Positions 47,391-58,813 of a stretch of DNA of 64,000 nucleotides are shown in pieces. Location of the stretch: contig VJWN01000010.1 of NCBI GenBank assembly GCA_007644065.1, forward strand, positions 434,001-498,000, read 5' to 3'. The notes under the pieces are model-generated. The model saw only the letters and a program-made list of their open reading frames with translations. It had not been told where the DNA came from and searched no databases. Each line of letters starts with the position of its first letter. The first letter of the stretch is position 1. Source of the DNA: Margaritispora aquatica (Eukaryota > Ascomycota > Leotiomycetes > Helotiales > Discinellaceae). A program made the position numbers and the translations under genes.

Positions 47391-50196
47391 TCATCCAGAC
47401 CATAACTTGCCAATCCTCCGATCATCATCAATCCGCAGCCCATCTCCCCTAATCAAACCCATCGAGTATAGAGCGCCTAGGTTCTTAACAGCCTCATTCC
47501 TCTCCTTCGTCCCCAGCACACTCAGACCCCTCATTCCCTCTAAAAGTCCGCCACCCACTCCCATTCCCGCCCCTCCATCCTCCCTACTCGCAAGATAAAG
47601 CGCCACGCTGGCCAGCGTCCCGGGCCTCCTCGGCAACGGCTTCACGCTCCTCCTTGGCCTCAACACCAGCCCCACGGTTGTGACAATCATCAGCAGCAAG
47701 ATCGCGATCGCGAACGCGGTGCACACATTGTAGGTGAGCTTCGTCATGGCGGGCGAGAAGATCGAGTTGGCGAGGAAGAGGGGCAGGAATTCGGAGAGGA
47801 AAGACACAAAGCAGGTGAGCGCGACTAGGAAGTGTCGCTTGTACAGTGAGGGGAGGATCGCGGACAGCGGAGACATGTACACGGGGACGAGGATGGAATC
47901 ACCGGGCTTGGCGTTGCCGAGGAGGAGGCGGTGGTAGGGCTCTAGTTTGCGAAGGTCTGGAATTTATTAGTTGATTGTCTATTATTGTGGTTTGTTGGTG
48001 AAGGGAGGAGGGCTTACCAGAATCAATTCTGCCCCAAATCAATCGAATCACCACACCCATCGTAGTCATCATCAACCGCACGCCAAAACTAGAACTATTC
48101 ATAAATGCTTCGAACTCCGTATCATAACTCGTCCAGTGATAATAACTGAGCAGCGCTAACAAGCCCGCAAACAACACCAGCGCAGCGACATACACGGCAT
48201 TCTGGTGCACCGACCACCAAAAATGACGGATTCGCATCTGCGTCGAGTTCAACACCAAGTCACTGGATGCGTCCACCTCGTTGACATTCACATTGATGTA
48301 TTTCGACGACGACGGCACCGTCGCGAACCCAGCTTCATAGTCCGGGTTCACGGGCACGATGCCATAGCACGGCGTGTTGTCCGTGGCTGTGAAGTTGGCG
48401 ATACGGAAGCGTTTCCCGGCAAGCAGGTGTCTGATCTCGCCTTGTCGGGCTTTGCTATCGATGTTATGCAGGTCCTTCAGCAGTGGAGATTTGTAGAGAA
48501 GCGCCGCGATGGCGGCAACGCTCAGCGGCTCGGAATAGATCCCGCTCGTGCGGCGGAAGTTGAACAACATGATCAGAAGGACGAGGACGGCGATGAAGGC
48601 GAGGATGCCCTGGATGGCTCGCGCGAACACGGGGTACACCGCCCATGCTGCGTGGCATGGTGGAGAGCCCTGGGGGAGGTTTGGGCCACAGGTACCTGTT
48701 AAACTGACGAAGAGGGCTTCTGAGGAGAGAGGGGCGAGCAGCAAGACGACGATTGAAACGACTGAGGACCAGAAGACGATGAAGTGGCCCCGGAAGATGG
48801 ACTTGAATGGCAGCAGCCCGAGAACGGTGGAGCCGTAGTCTAGACACAATGACTTGTCGGCTGTGGCGCCTTCGGGCTTGGAGAGCTGGTAGAAAGGCTC
48901 CATTTCGCGGATTGTGCTGTCGAGGATGCGCCAGGGGACGGTGTAGAGAATCGCAATGACCAAAGGCAAGATGGCGACGCGGATGTATTGCTCTTTAGAT
49001 ATTTGTGGATAGCGTGTGATGCCTTCATTTGACCACCTCAGGTAGGTACCAGTTGCGTTGACGAACGTTGCCGTTGGGTGTACTGCATCTTGAACGTTGG
49101 TGGCTTTGTTTTGACTTGTAGATAATACTGCGATAATTGTATAGCTTTGACCATTGATGACAGTAACTGAGGAGCTTGTCGAAGCTGTATATGTCGTTCC
49201 ACTAATCACTGTCAAGCTTGGTGTCGCGACCGGTACGCTCTGTTGCGTCACAGAAATCGTACGGCTTGATCCACTGACCACCACGACACTCGGTACAATT
49301 TGGCCTGGGGTAGGTGTAGGAGTTGGCTTTTCTGTTGGAGTGAATGTAGAGGTCTTCCCACTTGCTACAACTACAATTGGCACAGGATCTGTTGGAGTGG
49401 CAGTCGGTGCAGAACCTCGTCCGTCACCAAAAGAGCTGATATAACCATTAGTTGCGAAATTTGGATTGTACGGTTCAGTTGGATTAACAGTGCCTAGACT
49501 CGGAACAAAGACACTTGGTGTTTGCACTGGAGACTGGGGCGTTGGCGATGTGTTTGTGGGTGTCGATGTTACAGTAACTCCAGGTGCTGGTGGTGGTGTC
49601 GTTGTACCATCTCCGAATTCCACATAGCCTGACCCAGTTACTGAGGAATATATCTCTGGGGTGGATATCGAGGAGGAGCTCGATCCACTTCCCACAGATA
49701 CGGACCTACTGCCCGTGAACGAGGTTGTTCCGCTGTCCTGACGGGGTAACAAATTTTGATTCAAATGGCGTTTGGCTGTGAGCTGTCAGTAGCTCCCAGT
49801 GTACGAACGCAGCTCTATCTAGATCCTTTGACAGGAAGAATTTCATATAGTTGAAGTTGTATCCACAATCTTGATGTATAGGGAGGATCGAGGAGTTGCC
49901 TCGATCCAGGAATGCAGACTCACCGGTTCTTCTATTGCCCAAATGCCTGGGATTGACATGCTGCAAGGTCGTATTGATGACATTGTCCAACTTCCCAAAG
50001 CCGTAATGCACTGGTATGGTGCGGACAGCGTACTCCGTTATCCCAATGAGAAGAAGTGTGACTGCAAGAAGAACGGCTAAAACTGGCGTTCTCGTTGCAA
50101 ACGGTTTGTGATGCTTCTGAGCTGTAAGCGAGTCAATTTCTTGCAATGTGTAAAGGGAGAAGCAAACCTACAAACTTTGCCATTATATTTCGCCAT
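47391..50196 (-). CDS. Large multi-pass membrane protein, DUF3433 type, with Ser/Thr/Pro-rich ectodomain
   Basis: Four exons: 50196-50172, 50121-49924, 49775-48018 and 47956-47391, total 848 residues. The 25-nt first exon (MAKYNGKV) joins QKHHKPFATRTPV, followed by a first membrane helix (VLAVLLAVTLLLIGITEYAV). A long extracytoplasmic segment rich in Ser, Thr and Pro comes next, with at least four degenerate repeats of the form V-V/I-S-G-x-x-x-T (VVVASGKTSTF, VVVVSGSSRTIS, LTVISGTTYTAS, VTVINGQSYTI). The rest has about seven more helices, in two blocks with similar organisation (RVAILPLVIAILYTVPWRILD...MEPFYQLSKPEGATADKSL, and GVVIRLIWGRIDSDLRKLEPYHRLL), which is how fungal DUF3433 proteins look. 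Function is unknown; a plasma-membrane or wall-facing location is inferred from the Ser/Thr-rich ectodomain. Confidence 0.85.
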
Positions 50197-50922
50197 TTTG
50201 CCGTCACGAATGAATGAAATCCACTGCCAGGTACGAGGGTAGCATAGTGCAGGTATCTTGTACTTGAGGTAGGAAAATAAAGAATGAATTTAGGTTGGAT
50301 CTGCCGTGCAAAGGGGATTACCCATACTTGGCATGTCCGAAAAGCATTATACGGCCAGTAGTAACAACATTGCCAAGCGAGAGTAACGGCATGAGGATGG
50401 ATTTCAATGGCAGGGTGTCGGTAAACAGTTGAGGCTGAGACGTGGCGCCGAATCAAAGAACTTTGAAAACCACATTCCATCCATAATATCCCCTAAATAG
50501 ATGCCAATTCTCTCCAAATGGACAATCAGCCTTGTGATGTCTCCGGAAGCCAGAAATCCGACACATACAAGAGAAAATCAAGAAATCGTAGTTATTCTGA
50601 CAAACATGAGAGAATTTTACCTGTTTGCCAAGAACAATGCACCAAGCCATACAACACACATCGAACTTCAGCCGCAAAATCATGTACAGTGTGACATGCG
50701 ATATATGGTACATTGTTCGTTCAGCCAAGCAGACATTCCGATTCCAGGACTTGGCTTCCACAACTTCGACCTCCGCCCATACGCCATTTAAGCTCTAGCT
50801 CATCTTACAATTCAACTTCGTTTCCAGCATCCCAATGCTCTGGTCCATCGTACAACACACCGTTTTCATCATCCCAGAGCTGGAAAGATCGACATCCGAC
50901 ATTTAATCTCATGGCTGCAGGT
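50197..50922. other. Intergenic: promoter of the DUF3433-type gene, 3' flank of mrpl49
   Basis: About 0.7 kb, both neighbours on the minus strand. Short open frames only; nothing recognised. Confidence 0.5.
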
Positions 50923-51561
50923 TCATGACTCAATTTCGTGCAGATCCTTCACCCTCAGCTCAGATATCTTCAAAATCGTGAACTTGTGCTTGCTCTTCAC
51001 CGTCTTGATCTTCCTGTTCCTCCGCTTTGTCTTCTCCTTGGCCCGCAAAGGCTCCGCCTCTGCACCCATAACAACTGCCCTGCACTCAAATAACCGTTCA
51101 TCCACGTATGGTGCCCCCTTCAACGTGTAGTCTCTAGATCCCAAGCTCGTGGCTCGATTTAAACGTAGAATATCTCCTGGCATGACTCCTGGCATGTGAA
51201 AAGGCAGACGGACAGCGTCGCCCACAGTGACAAGATATGGTTTGCCATGAATATGTGCACTTATGTAGTGACTTGGTTGTGCTTGGAGAAGAGGGAGAAG
51301 CTCCTTGATGGATTCGGACAGAGCAATTGGTGTTGTAGGGAGCGTTGGTGGTAGAGGCACCTTTGGTCGAAGTGGTTTGTGACTCGATTCGGTAGGTATT
51401 GCAGTGAACAGATTTTCTAAAGGTTCCGAAACTGGTTCTTCGACATGTTGAGTTGTGGATGTGAAATATCGAGCGCGACTCGGGAGCAGAAAGGTGGGAG
51501 GTACCGCAGAAGAGGGTATGCGGATGTCCAAGACAGATTTGCGAGCAGCTCTGCAGAACAT
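50923..51561 (-). CDS. mrpl49: Mitochondrial large ribosomal subunit protein bL21m
   Basis: A single exon of 213 codons; the ATG at 51561 (MFCRAARKSVLD) is chosen because the extension upstream begins only with a non-ATG codon. The first ~40 residues are basic and hydroxylated, without acids until IRIPSS, which suits a mitochondrial presequence. The bL21 core runs from about residue 95: ISAHIHGKPYLVTVGDAVRLP, PGDILRLNRATSLGSRDYTL, and the terminal KTKRRNRKIKTVKSKHKFT, the basic strand that contacts rRNA in bacterial L21. It belongs to the mitoribosome large subunit. It is transcribed head-to-head with nsa2 from a 255-bp gap. Confidence 0.93.
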   Translation of the reverse strand: MFCRAARKSVLDIRIPSSAVPPTFLLPSRARYFTSTTQHVEEPVSEPLENLFTAIPTESSHKPLRPKVPLPPTLPTTPIALSESIKELLPLLQAQPSHYISAHIHGKPYLVTVGDAVRLPFHMPGVMPGDILRLNRATSLGSRDYTLKGAPYVDERLFECRAVVMGAEAEPLRAKEKTKRRNRKIKTVKSKHKFTILKISELRVKDLHEIES

Positions 51562-51816
51562 CTTGAGGGTTGTCAATTGATCTTTCTGCGGAGATGGGAA
51601 TGTCGTCGTTCTGCTTCTGGGCAGATTATTTGGTGACCTTGAAGTTGGAGCTTGGGTTTGAGGAAATAATCCATTTTCAGCTTAGCTCCATCATTGACCC
51701 ACTTATAAAAAATCCCGTATCGCAATCGCGAATAACCTCAGAACGAAATATACCACCAGCCCCTCCACACCAACCTTCAATCATCGCCAGTTGAATACAC
51801 TACTCAACTGCCCAAG
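51562..51816. promoter_or_regulatory. Bidirectional promoter between mrpl49 and nsa2
   Basis: The two start codons are 255 bases apart on opposite strands. The gap must hold both core promoters and leaders. No TATA box is obvious. Both products serve ribosome production, one mitochondrial and one cytosolic. Confidence 0.6.
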
Positions 51817-53012
51817 ATGCCTCAAAATGAGTATATGGAAAGATGGCGCAAGACGCATGGACGACGTCTCGATCACGAAGAGAGGTTACGAAAGAAGACC
51901 GCAAGAGAGGGCCACAAAGTCTCGAAGGATGCTCAATCCTTGACTGGCCTGCGGGCGAAGCTGTATGCTCAGAAGAGACATAAGGAGAAGATCCAGATGA
52001 AGAAGCAAATCAAAGCCCACGAGGAACGATCCGTCAAATCTGCTGCACCTGTCGAACCTTCAAGCACGCCTTTGCCACAATATTTGCTGGATAGATCAAA
52101 TCCTACAAACGCAAAGGCTTTGAGTAGTGCTATCAAGAACAAGCGAGCGGAGAAGGCAGCGAAATTCAGTGTTCCTTTGCCAAAGGTTCGAGGAATAGCT
52201 GAGGATGAGATGTTCAAGGTGGTGAAGACTGGAAAGAAGGTCGCGAAGAAGGGCTGGAAGCGAATGATCACCAAGCCAACATTTGTTGGACCCGATTTCA
52301 CTAGACGTCCTGTCAAATACGAGCGCTTTATCCGACCGATGGGTCTGCGTTACAAGAAGGTTCGTTAAACCAGGTCATATATGAAAATTCAATGCTAATT
52401 GAGGCAGGCAAATGTCACACATCCAGAATTGGGAGTAACAGGTAAGAATACTGCTAAGGCAATAACTTTGAGGTTACTAATCGTTGATAGTGCAACTGCC
52501 AATCATCTCCGTCAAGAAGAATCCTCAAAACCCGATGTATACACAACTGTAAGTAACCATATAGCACAAGAAGTCATTGGACATGTCTCGAACACCATCT
52601 TCTAAACGTGTGGTTGGGACAATGCGAGATTGAGGGAACGCTGGTTAATGGATATTTGCTAATTGAATTTGCAGTGGTGTATTGACAAAGGGAACTATTA
52701 TCGAGGTGAACGTCAGTGAGCTTGGTCTGGTCACAGCTGTAAGTTCTATTTTATTTTATTTTTTCACTTTCTTTCTAGCGAGAATTCTTCTCCGAGCAAC
52801 ATTAGAAGTTTAGACACGGATTGCATTCAATGCGTTCTTTAACCCTTTTCCAAAAGGCAATACTAACAGTAAGCAGTCTGGCAAAGTCGTCTGGGGTCGG
52901 TGGGCACAAGTCACGAACAATCCAGAGAATGACGGGTAAGTAACTTGGAGCACTCGGCTTTGACATATTCTAATACCTTTCTAGATGTCTTAATGCTGTG
53001 CTACTTGTTTAA
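51817..53012 (+). CDS. nsa2: Ribosome biogenesis protein Nsa2 (TINP1)
   Basis: Six exons (51817-52359, 52408-52441, 52491-52548, 52675-52738, 52877-52935, 52985-53012) give 261 residues, the normal length of the family. The protein is an assembly factor of 60S pre-ribosomes in the nucleolus/nucleus, acting on 27S rRNA processing. Recognisable parts are the near-invariant start [20 protein letters not shown], the basic helix [36 protein letters not shown], and the C-terminal eS8-like beta domain [20 protein letters not shown]...[18 protein letters not shown] with the usual LNAVLLV end. Four of the six exons are under 65 nt, fixed by conserved protein across the joins. The spliced join VTA-SGKVVW has Ser where most homologues have Gly. 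Confidence 0.96.
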
Positions 53013-53463
53013 ATCGCCTTGTGTACATGACCTATTGCATCGCAAGGAGTTCCGGCGTTGGGATTATTAAAAGTGGTCGGTGGACGGACATCTGCTTCGA
53101 AGATCATCACTCGAGGCCAGTTCTGGGCGGAATGGACTGTTGATCACCTCACTTCGATGGAAAGTATGACACGTGATGAGAATATAGATTTCAATGGAAA
53201 CATATCAATCTATGTCATGAGCAAACTGCCTCGATGGTTCACATTGTGCCCCGAAAATTATTTTCTTGACATGTGGTAGGAGTGTGTTGCAAAGCGACTT
53301 CTAACAACCTTTCCCTGTAATTGTTAAAAGGCCGCGCTTCAAATTAGGCAGCAATTATGTAAGATACCCTGTAACCTCAAGCGAGAAGTTCAAATAAACT
53401 CCTATATCCCACTCGTTCAATCAAGAATATAACACCATTTTATAAGATTAATTGTCTTTCAAG
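53013..53463. other. Intergenic between nsa2 and the alpha/beta hydrolase gene
   Basis: About 0.45 kb; 3' flank of nsa2 and promoter of the next gene. Nothing recognised. Confidence 0.5.
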
Positions 53464-54692
53464 ATGCCTTCATCGACCAGGACAACATCTCTTGAGGACG
53501 AGGCTATCTCCATCATCTCCCCTCTCAAATTCCATCAAGTGTTTACCATACCGTCAACTGACAGCCATGGTCCACTGAAAGTCACCTACTCAATCATTGG
53601 ACCACAATTTGGCGATGTCCCTACAATACTATTTATCGCTGGTATGTTTGGTGCAAGATGGATGGGCATTGGAATGGAGCATTTGGCAGTCAAGGAGGGT
53701 GTACGAATAATCTTCATTGATAGGTGAGAGCACACTCAAACTTTAGATTTTTTCGGTCAAATATCCTGGCTAGAATGGCAATCACTAACTCACATAGACC
53801 TGGCTTGGGTGGCTCAACTCAAGTGCCCATCCACCTCCGAATTCCCGTCTACCTAGAGATCATCCCACTCCTCCTCTCCCACCTCAAAATCAAGCACCTC
53901 TCCCTCCTCGCCTCTCATAGCTCAGGTACCATCTACGCTCTAAACGTCCTTCACCACCTGCCCCAGCTCCTCGTACAATCAAATCCCCAAGTGATGCTTT
54001 TCGGCCCCTGGGTGCACCAGTCCATCTCTTCGGTCTCGTTCCTCCAAGCCGCGGCTCTGCTCCCCAACCCGCTTCTCAATCAGTGGAATGGCCTCATCAA
54101 CTTCATCGTCAACAGTGCGCTGCCAAACCCGGCGATCCACTCGAGCATTGGTGCTTTCGGTGCGAGCAGTGGGTTAATTACTTCGTTAGGTAGAATATGG
54201 AGCGGCGGCGAGAAGAAGAGCAAGGTCGAGAAAGCAAAAGAGAAAGCGGATGAAGAGGAGAAATGCATCGATTTGTTTGGGTACGGGATGGAGATGAAAG
54301 CCCAGCTGGGAGAGACGATCATGAAATTCATGTTTGCAGAGAACACGCAAGGAGGGAATGACGAGGCGCGCTTATGTCTTAAGTCCGTCCCGAACATCAA
54401 TTGGGATGCCTTCGAGTCGTTGCCAGAATGCATTGCTCAGCTTGGAGATGTGTGGAGTGAGAAGGTCAAGCAGCCGGGATGCGCGAAGCTGAAGGTGCAG
54501 CTGGTTTTTGCGGAGTCGGATGTCATGATTGGAGCGAAGGGGAGGTGCTATTTTGAGGAGTGCTGGACGAAGGAAAGTCTGGGTGATGGCATTGAGGTCA
54601 ATGTTATCGAGGTTAAGGGCGGTGATCATGAGAGTATTATTGATCCGATGATGGGGGCGATTCCGGCGATGATTAATGCTGCGAAAACTTGA
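53464..54692 (+). CDS. Alpha/beta hydrolase fold protein
   Basis: Two exons (53464-53723, 53798-54692) encode 384 residues. The fold is suggested by PTILFIAGMFGARWMGI (oxyanion-side strand and loop), IIFIDRPGLGGST (the xDRPGxGxS turn) and the nucleophile elbow LLASHSSGTIYAL with Ser at about residue 128; the elbow reads S-H-S-S-G instead of the common G-x-S-x-G. Near the C-terminus VQLVFAESDVMIGAKG could supply the acid and KGGDHESIID the catalytic His. A Lys/Glu-rich loop (KSKVEKAKEKADEEEK) interrupts the cap region. No signal peptide; probably cytosolic. Substrate unknown. Gene order gives no firm clue, though it stands at the left end of a group of possible nucleobase-related genes. Confidence 0.8.
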
Positions 54693-55193
54693 AGAAACAA
54701 GCTGTGGTGGTATCACTCATCTTCACATTATTTCTTGGGTTGGGGCGCATTCAGAAAGACACCATCTATATTTGGATTTTCCATACAACCACACTTAAGT
54801 TCCCCAGGCTCAGGTATTTGATCAGGCCGTATTTCTACAGTATCGGTAGCCTAGCATTCAATCAAGCCATAAATCAAAGGAGACTTCGAGTTTAGTTGCC
54901 GTTGATGGTTCTTTGAGCTAGTGAAGAACTAAAGCCAATATCGAGGGCCAAGCGAGAAACTACTACTCCTCGGCTCCATAATTTTCTTAACCTTGGAACA
55001 GATAGGGTCCTTAACGGACTATGACGACACAATAGCAAAGTAAGGAGCATTTTTTATAGAGCATAACATGTAGAAATTTGAGAAAGACACACCCAGTCTC
55101 CTCTCAGTCTTTGATCTCAAGACTCCGCCTCTCGCCAACACGTCATGCCCCGGCCCCAATCCCCAGTCTCACGATCAAGCATCATCTCACGAA
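54693..55193. other. Intergenic between the alpha/beta hydrolase and phosphoribosyltransferase-like genes
   Basis: About 0.5 kb containing 3' flank and promoter; nothing recognised. Confidence 0.5.
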
Positions 55194-55934
55194 ATGGACG
55201 AACACAAACCAACTCCAACCCTACGCACAGCGATCGAATCCCGCATAAAACTGTACAACAACCACCCCACCCGGCACCAGAAATTCATCGACTGCTTCCC
55301 CATCTACAGCTCCCCACGCCACACCGAGCTCGTCGTCTCAGCCCTAACAACACACGCCCTCCTCACGCACGACGTGTCCACTATCGCTGCGATTGTGTGT
55401 CCAGAGTCTCAGGGCTTCATGCTCGGTCCGCTGGTTGCGGCGCGTCTGGGCTTACCGTGTGTCCCAGTGAGGAAGAAGGGCAAGTTGCCTGGTGAGGTCC
55501 TGAGGGGAAAGTATGGGAAGTGGCATGGTGAGGATGAGTTTGAGATTCAGAGGGGCGCGTTTGAGGAGATTGGGTGTGGTGGTGAGAATGGAGATGCGAG
55601 TGGTGGTCATGGTAGTGGGGAAAGTGAGAAGACAAAGACAGGCGTTCTGGTAGTCGATGATGGTCTAGCGAGCGGCGGGAGTGTAGGCGCGACGAAGCGG
55701 TTAGTTGAGAGACTTGGAATGGTGGTTTTAGAGGGACTATTCATCTACGAGGCAACGATGGAGGAGTTCCGAGTGGAGCAGCGACGGTGTATGGGTGAAA
55801 TGAAGGTTTGGAGTTTGGTTGAGCTGACAGAGGAGAGTTTGGGTGCTATGGAGGAGCTTGATGGGTTGTGCGATGAGGATGGGAGGAAGTTATGCGATAC
55901 GAGTGTGCCTGTGGATGTGCATGCGAGGAATTGA
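55194..55934 (+). CDS. Adenine phosphoribosyltransferase-like protein
   Basis: A single exon of 246 residues. The type I phosphoribosyltransferase fold is indicated by FIDCFPIYSSPRHTELV at the N-terminus, the central ESQGFMLGPLVAARLGLPCVPVRKKGKLPGEV, which matches the E-(A/S)-x-G-F-x-x-G-x-x-(L/V)-A core of adenine phosphoribosyltransferases, and the PRPP-binding strand-loop VLVVDDGLASGGSVGATKRL. APRT makes AMP from adenine and PRPP in the cytosol. Two things are unusual: the PRPP loop has DDGLASGGS where typical enzymes have DDLLATGGT, and a Gly/Ser/Glu-rich insertion of ~25 residues (GCGGENGDASGGHGSGESEK) precedes it. The C-terminus is also longer. It may be a divergent paralogue of the housekeeping enzyme. 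Confidence 0.82.
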   Translation: MDEHKPTPTLRTAIESRIKLYNNHPTRHQKFIDCFPIYSSPRHTELVVSALTTHALLTHDVSTIAAIVCPESQGFMLGPLVAARLGLPCVPVRKKGKLPGEVLRGKYGKWHGEDEFEIQRGAFEEIGCGGENGDASGGHGSGESEKTKTGVLVVDDGLASGGSVGATKRLVERLGMVVLEGLFIYEATMEEFRVEQRRCMGEMKVWSLVELTEESLGAMEELDGLCDEDGRKLCDTSVPVDVHARN

Positions 55935-56748
55935 GTGGGAGGGAGAAAGATTGAGGGTTGAAGATGTGATTAGTGGTAGTGAAACGCGTTTAGAGATTAG
56001 CAACAACCGGCTTGAGGTCTTTGCGCTCATCTTCTAGACTCTAAGATTTATTCTATCTTTGGAGGATCGATTGAGGAACGAAAGATGCTACGCTTAATGG
56101 TCCTTGCTTATATTGAAGGTTTAGGTGGTCTTTTTGTTGCTCTTGCTACTCTTGCTGCCCACAACCGATATCGATAGCTCATTCTCTTTCACCGCTGATA
56201 GTGGAATGCAGTGTAAATGTGTAGATCACAATTCTTGTTTCTTTCCTTACTTCTCCAATAATGTCGCGCTTCTTTCTTTTTTTGCTGTCATGTTAAACGT
56301 GTAGTATGGTAAAATAGTCTTCAATTACTCCCTCGCTTATCGAGTTTATTGCTCGCTTATTTCCCTGTCGGAACTCCGTCCTATATAGTGTTTACAGACT
56401 ACCTTATTGGACATATAGAGATAACAAGACAGGTATCGGTGGAGACTTTCTGATTGCAAGGCTAGTAGTATCAGGGTTTGTTTGAAATTGTCTCGCAGGG
56501 ATGTTGTATAGATCTTGTTGTCTATGTGAATAGGTAGATGGATAGGTAGCAAACAAAGCTGCTGCTCATTAAATGTATCATGATCGGAGTCCTGTGATCC
56601 AGCAATCACGCACTTCTCTTGGCAGAAGTGGTGAATCTAATCTAGTGACTCTAGTCTACGATAGTCTAGTGTAATCTAACCCAAATACTCCATTAACAAA
56701 TTACCACCACGGCGTCTGCCCCGCGTCTGCTCATACGCAACCGCAAAC
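55935..56748. other. Convergent intergenic region
   Basis: About 0.8 kb between converging phosphoribosyltransferase-like and NCS1 permease genes, AT-rich with T runs; no gene. Confidence 0.5.
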
Positions 56749-58813
56749 TCAAACCTCAATCCCCTTTCCAACAACTGTCTCTCCACCCTTTCCGCCATCG
56801 CTGCTCGTTCCATCCACACTTCCGCCACTACCCATAACACCAGGCTGCTCGCCCTCCATCACGATCACGCCATCGAATTCCTCAGACAATCCAATGCCTG
56901 AGACTGGGAACAGGTAGTTCACAGTCATGTGCAGCGCGCCGCCGAGGAAGAAGCCGATGATATAAGTGATTTGGTAGATCTTGACCGCGGCGCCAGTGGT
57001 GTGACCCATGAGGGCGAGAACAAGTCCGGCTGGGGGATATGTTAGTTGTGATTCCCGGAGGAGAAGAGGGGGGAGTGCAGTTGAGAGAGCGAGGGTTAAC
57101 TTACGGAAAGATGGAATGACGGTTACGATGAACACGAACCAGGCGCGTGGATTAATGCCGTGGTAATACCAGTAGATATATTCCGGTCCGCCTTTGAAGA
57201 GATCTGGAATCTTCCAGCACTTCTTGCGGATGACCCAATAATCTAACACTAGGATCGCTGTCGTGACGGAAGCGAAGACTATGTGTCCTTGTCAGTTTTC
57301 TTCCTCTCTTCGCTTAGTTTGGGGGTTATATATGTTTAACTTACCAGCGAAAGTAGAAATAACAGACAAGAAGATAGTCGCTTGTGTGAGGAATCTCCAT
57401 GGCTGGCACAAGACACCAATGACAAGCAAAAGGAGCGCACCACGCTTCATGGAGATATACCGTGGGAAAATGCCAGCCAAATCCATACCCGCGCCGACGT
57501 TATTCTGCGTCACGTTGACAAAAACCTGATGCATGTAAATTGCCAGTCCTGCAAAGAACGTTGCAGCCCTCCCGCCCTGCGTATAGTTATTGGTCTGAAT
57601 ATACGTCAGAATCGTCAATGGCTGCCACATAGCCGTGCCAAAGTGCTGCTTCGTCGCACTAGCCGTCAAAACACCCAACAAAGCACACAACGTGATAACA
57701 ACCGGCATGGCGGTCGCTGACCCAATAACGTAGCTGTTTTTGGTCTTCGAGAAGCGCGTCCAGTCCGAGAAGCGGTCCGCAGCACCTCCGTACGTTCCGC
57801 AGATCGATGAGATACATTGGAGGAATCGGAAGCCACGATTGGCAGCAGAGAGACTGAGGGATGGGGAGACGAGGTTTCCGGGAGACCCGCCGTTTGTGTG
57901 GACGGCCCAGGCCATGATGCCAAAGACGCAGGCAATTGTGCCGATGAGGGCGGGCCACATGAACTTCTCCAGACGATGAGGCCGGATGAAAATTACAATG
58001 GGGAGGTAGGTGATTATGTAGAGGAAGAAGCCGACAAGGTTATGGGTTGTTGTGCCAGAGCTGGGACGTATTAGTTTGTTATCAATTTCGGGGTGGGTGC
58101 TTGGTCTGGTTTGGTTGTGAATTTGAATTAAGTGTGTGTCTTACCTAGCTGGGAGGGTGTTCTTCATGTCCTTAAAGCCCGAGAAGATTGCTCCAAGCAT
58201 GAGTCCAATTGCTTGACCTGAATTATGTCAGTGAGAAACGATTTCGGTTGTGAAGTTGAATTTGAATTTCGCACCTCCGTAGACAGCTTGAAGCCCGAAC
58301 TACAACTGTTAGATTGATGCAACTAAACTTCGCGTGCAATTTTACTCACAAATACCATATTTCCCATGATCTGGAAAAACAAAGGGAGCCACATGCCACG
58401 AAGTCCGAACGAGACTCGTGCCATCATCGTCTAATCCCACCCATTAGCTCTGTACGACCACCACAACGTCAAGCACTTTAATCACTTAGAGAAACACTCA
58501 CATAACCCAAATGCTTCTCTGCGCCGGGTCTTCCACATAACAGCGCATTCATGCTGGACCAGCACGAGCCGATCAAGACCGCTCCAATTGCTTCACCAGC
58601 GCTCAATCCCACAGCGATATACGACGAACCGATCGCGAACGTCGACAGTCCACCACCGCACGTTAGCCAGTATAGGAAGAAGGCGCCCTTGCCGTACGTC
58701 CGTTCCTCGGGGATGACGGGGTACAAGTCGTGGTTTCCCCATTTTGTCGTCCCTTTGTCGTGGTAGGTGTCCTCACGGGCAGGGAGCTCGGCCCATTTCA
58801 GGATCTTAGACAT
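56749..58813 (-). CDS. NCS1-family nucleobase/vitamin permease
   Basis: Seven exons: 58813-58502, 58430-58350, 58299-58275, 58217-58145, 58060-57345, 57278-57105 and 57029-56749; 553 residues. The family is clear from KWGNHDLYPVIPEERTYG before TM1 (the N-D-L-x-P-x-x-x-x-x-R motif), GEAIGAVLIGSCW, VSFGLRGMWLP in TM3, NPRAWFVF late in the protein, and the LDYWVIRKK start of a later cytosolic loop. About twelve helices are predicted. NCS1 members import uracil, allantoin, cytosine/purines, thiamine or nicotinamide riboside with protons or sodium; the Fur-type branch fits best, but the substrate is not determined. Three exons are under 85 nt and one is only 25 nt (FGLQAVYG). The gene is upstream-adjacent to, and co-oriented with, a Zn2Cys6 regulator. 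Confidence 0.9.
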
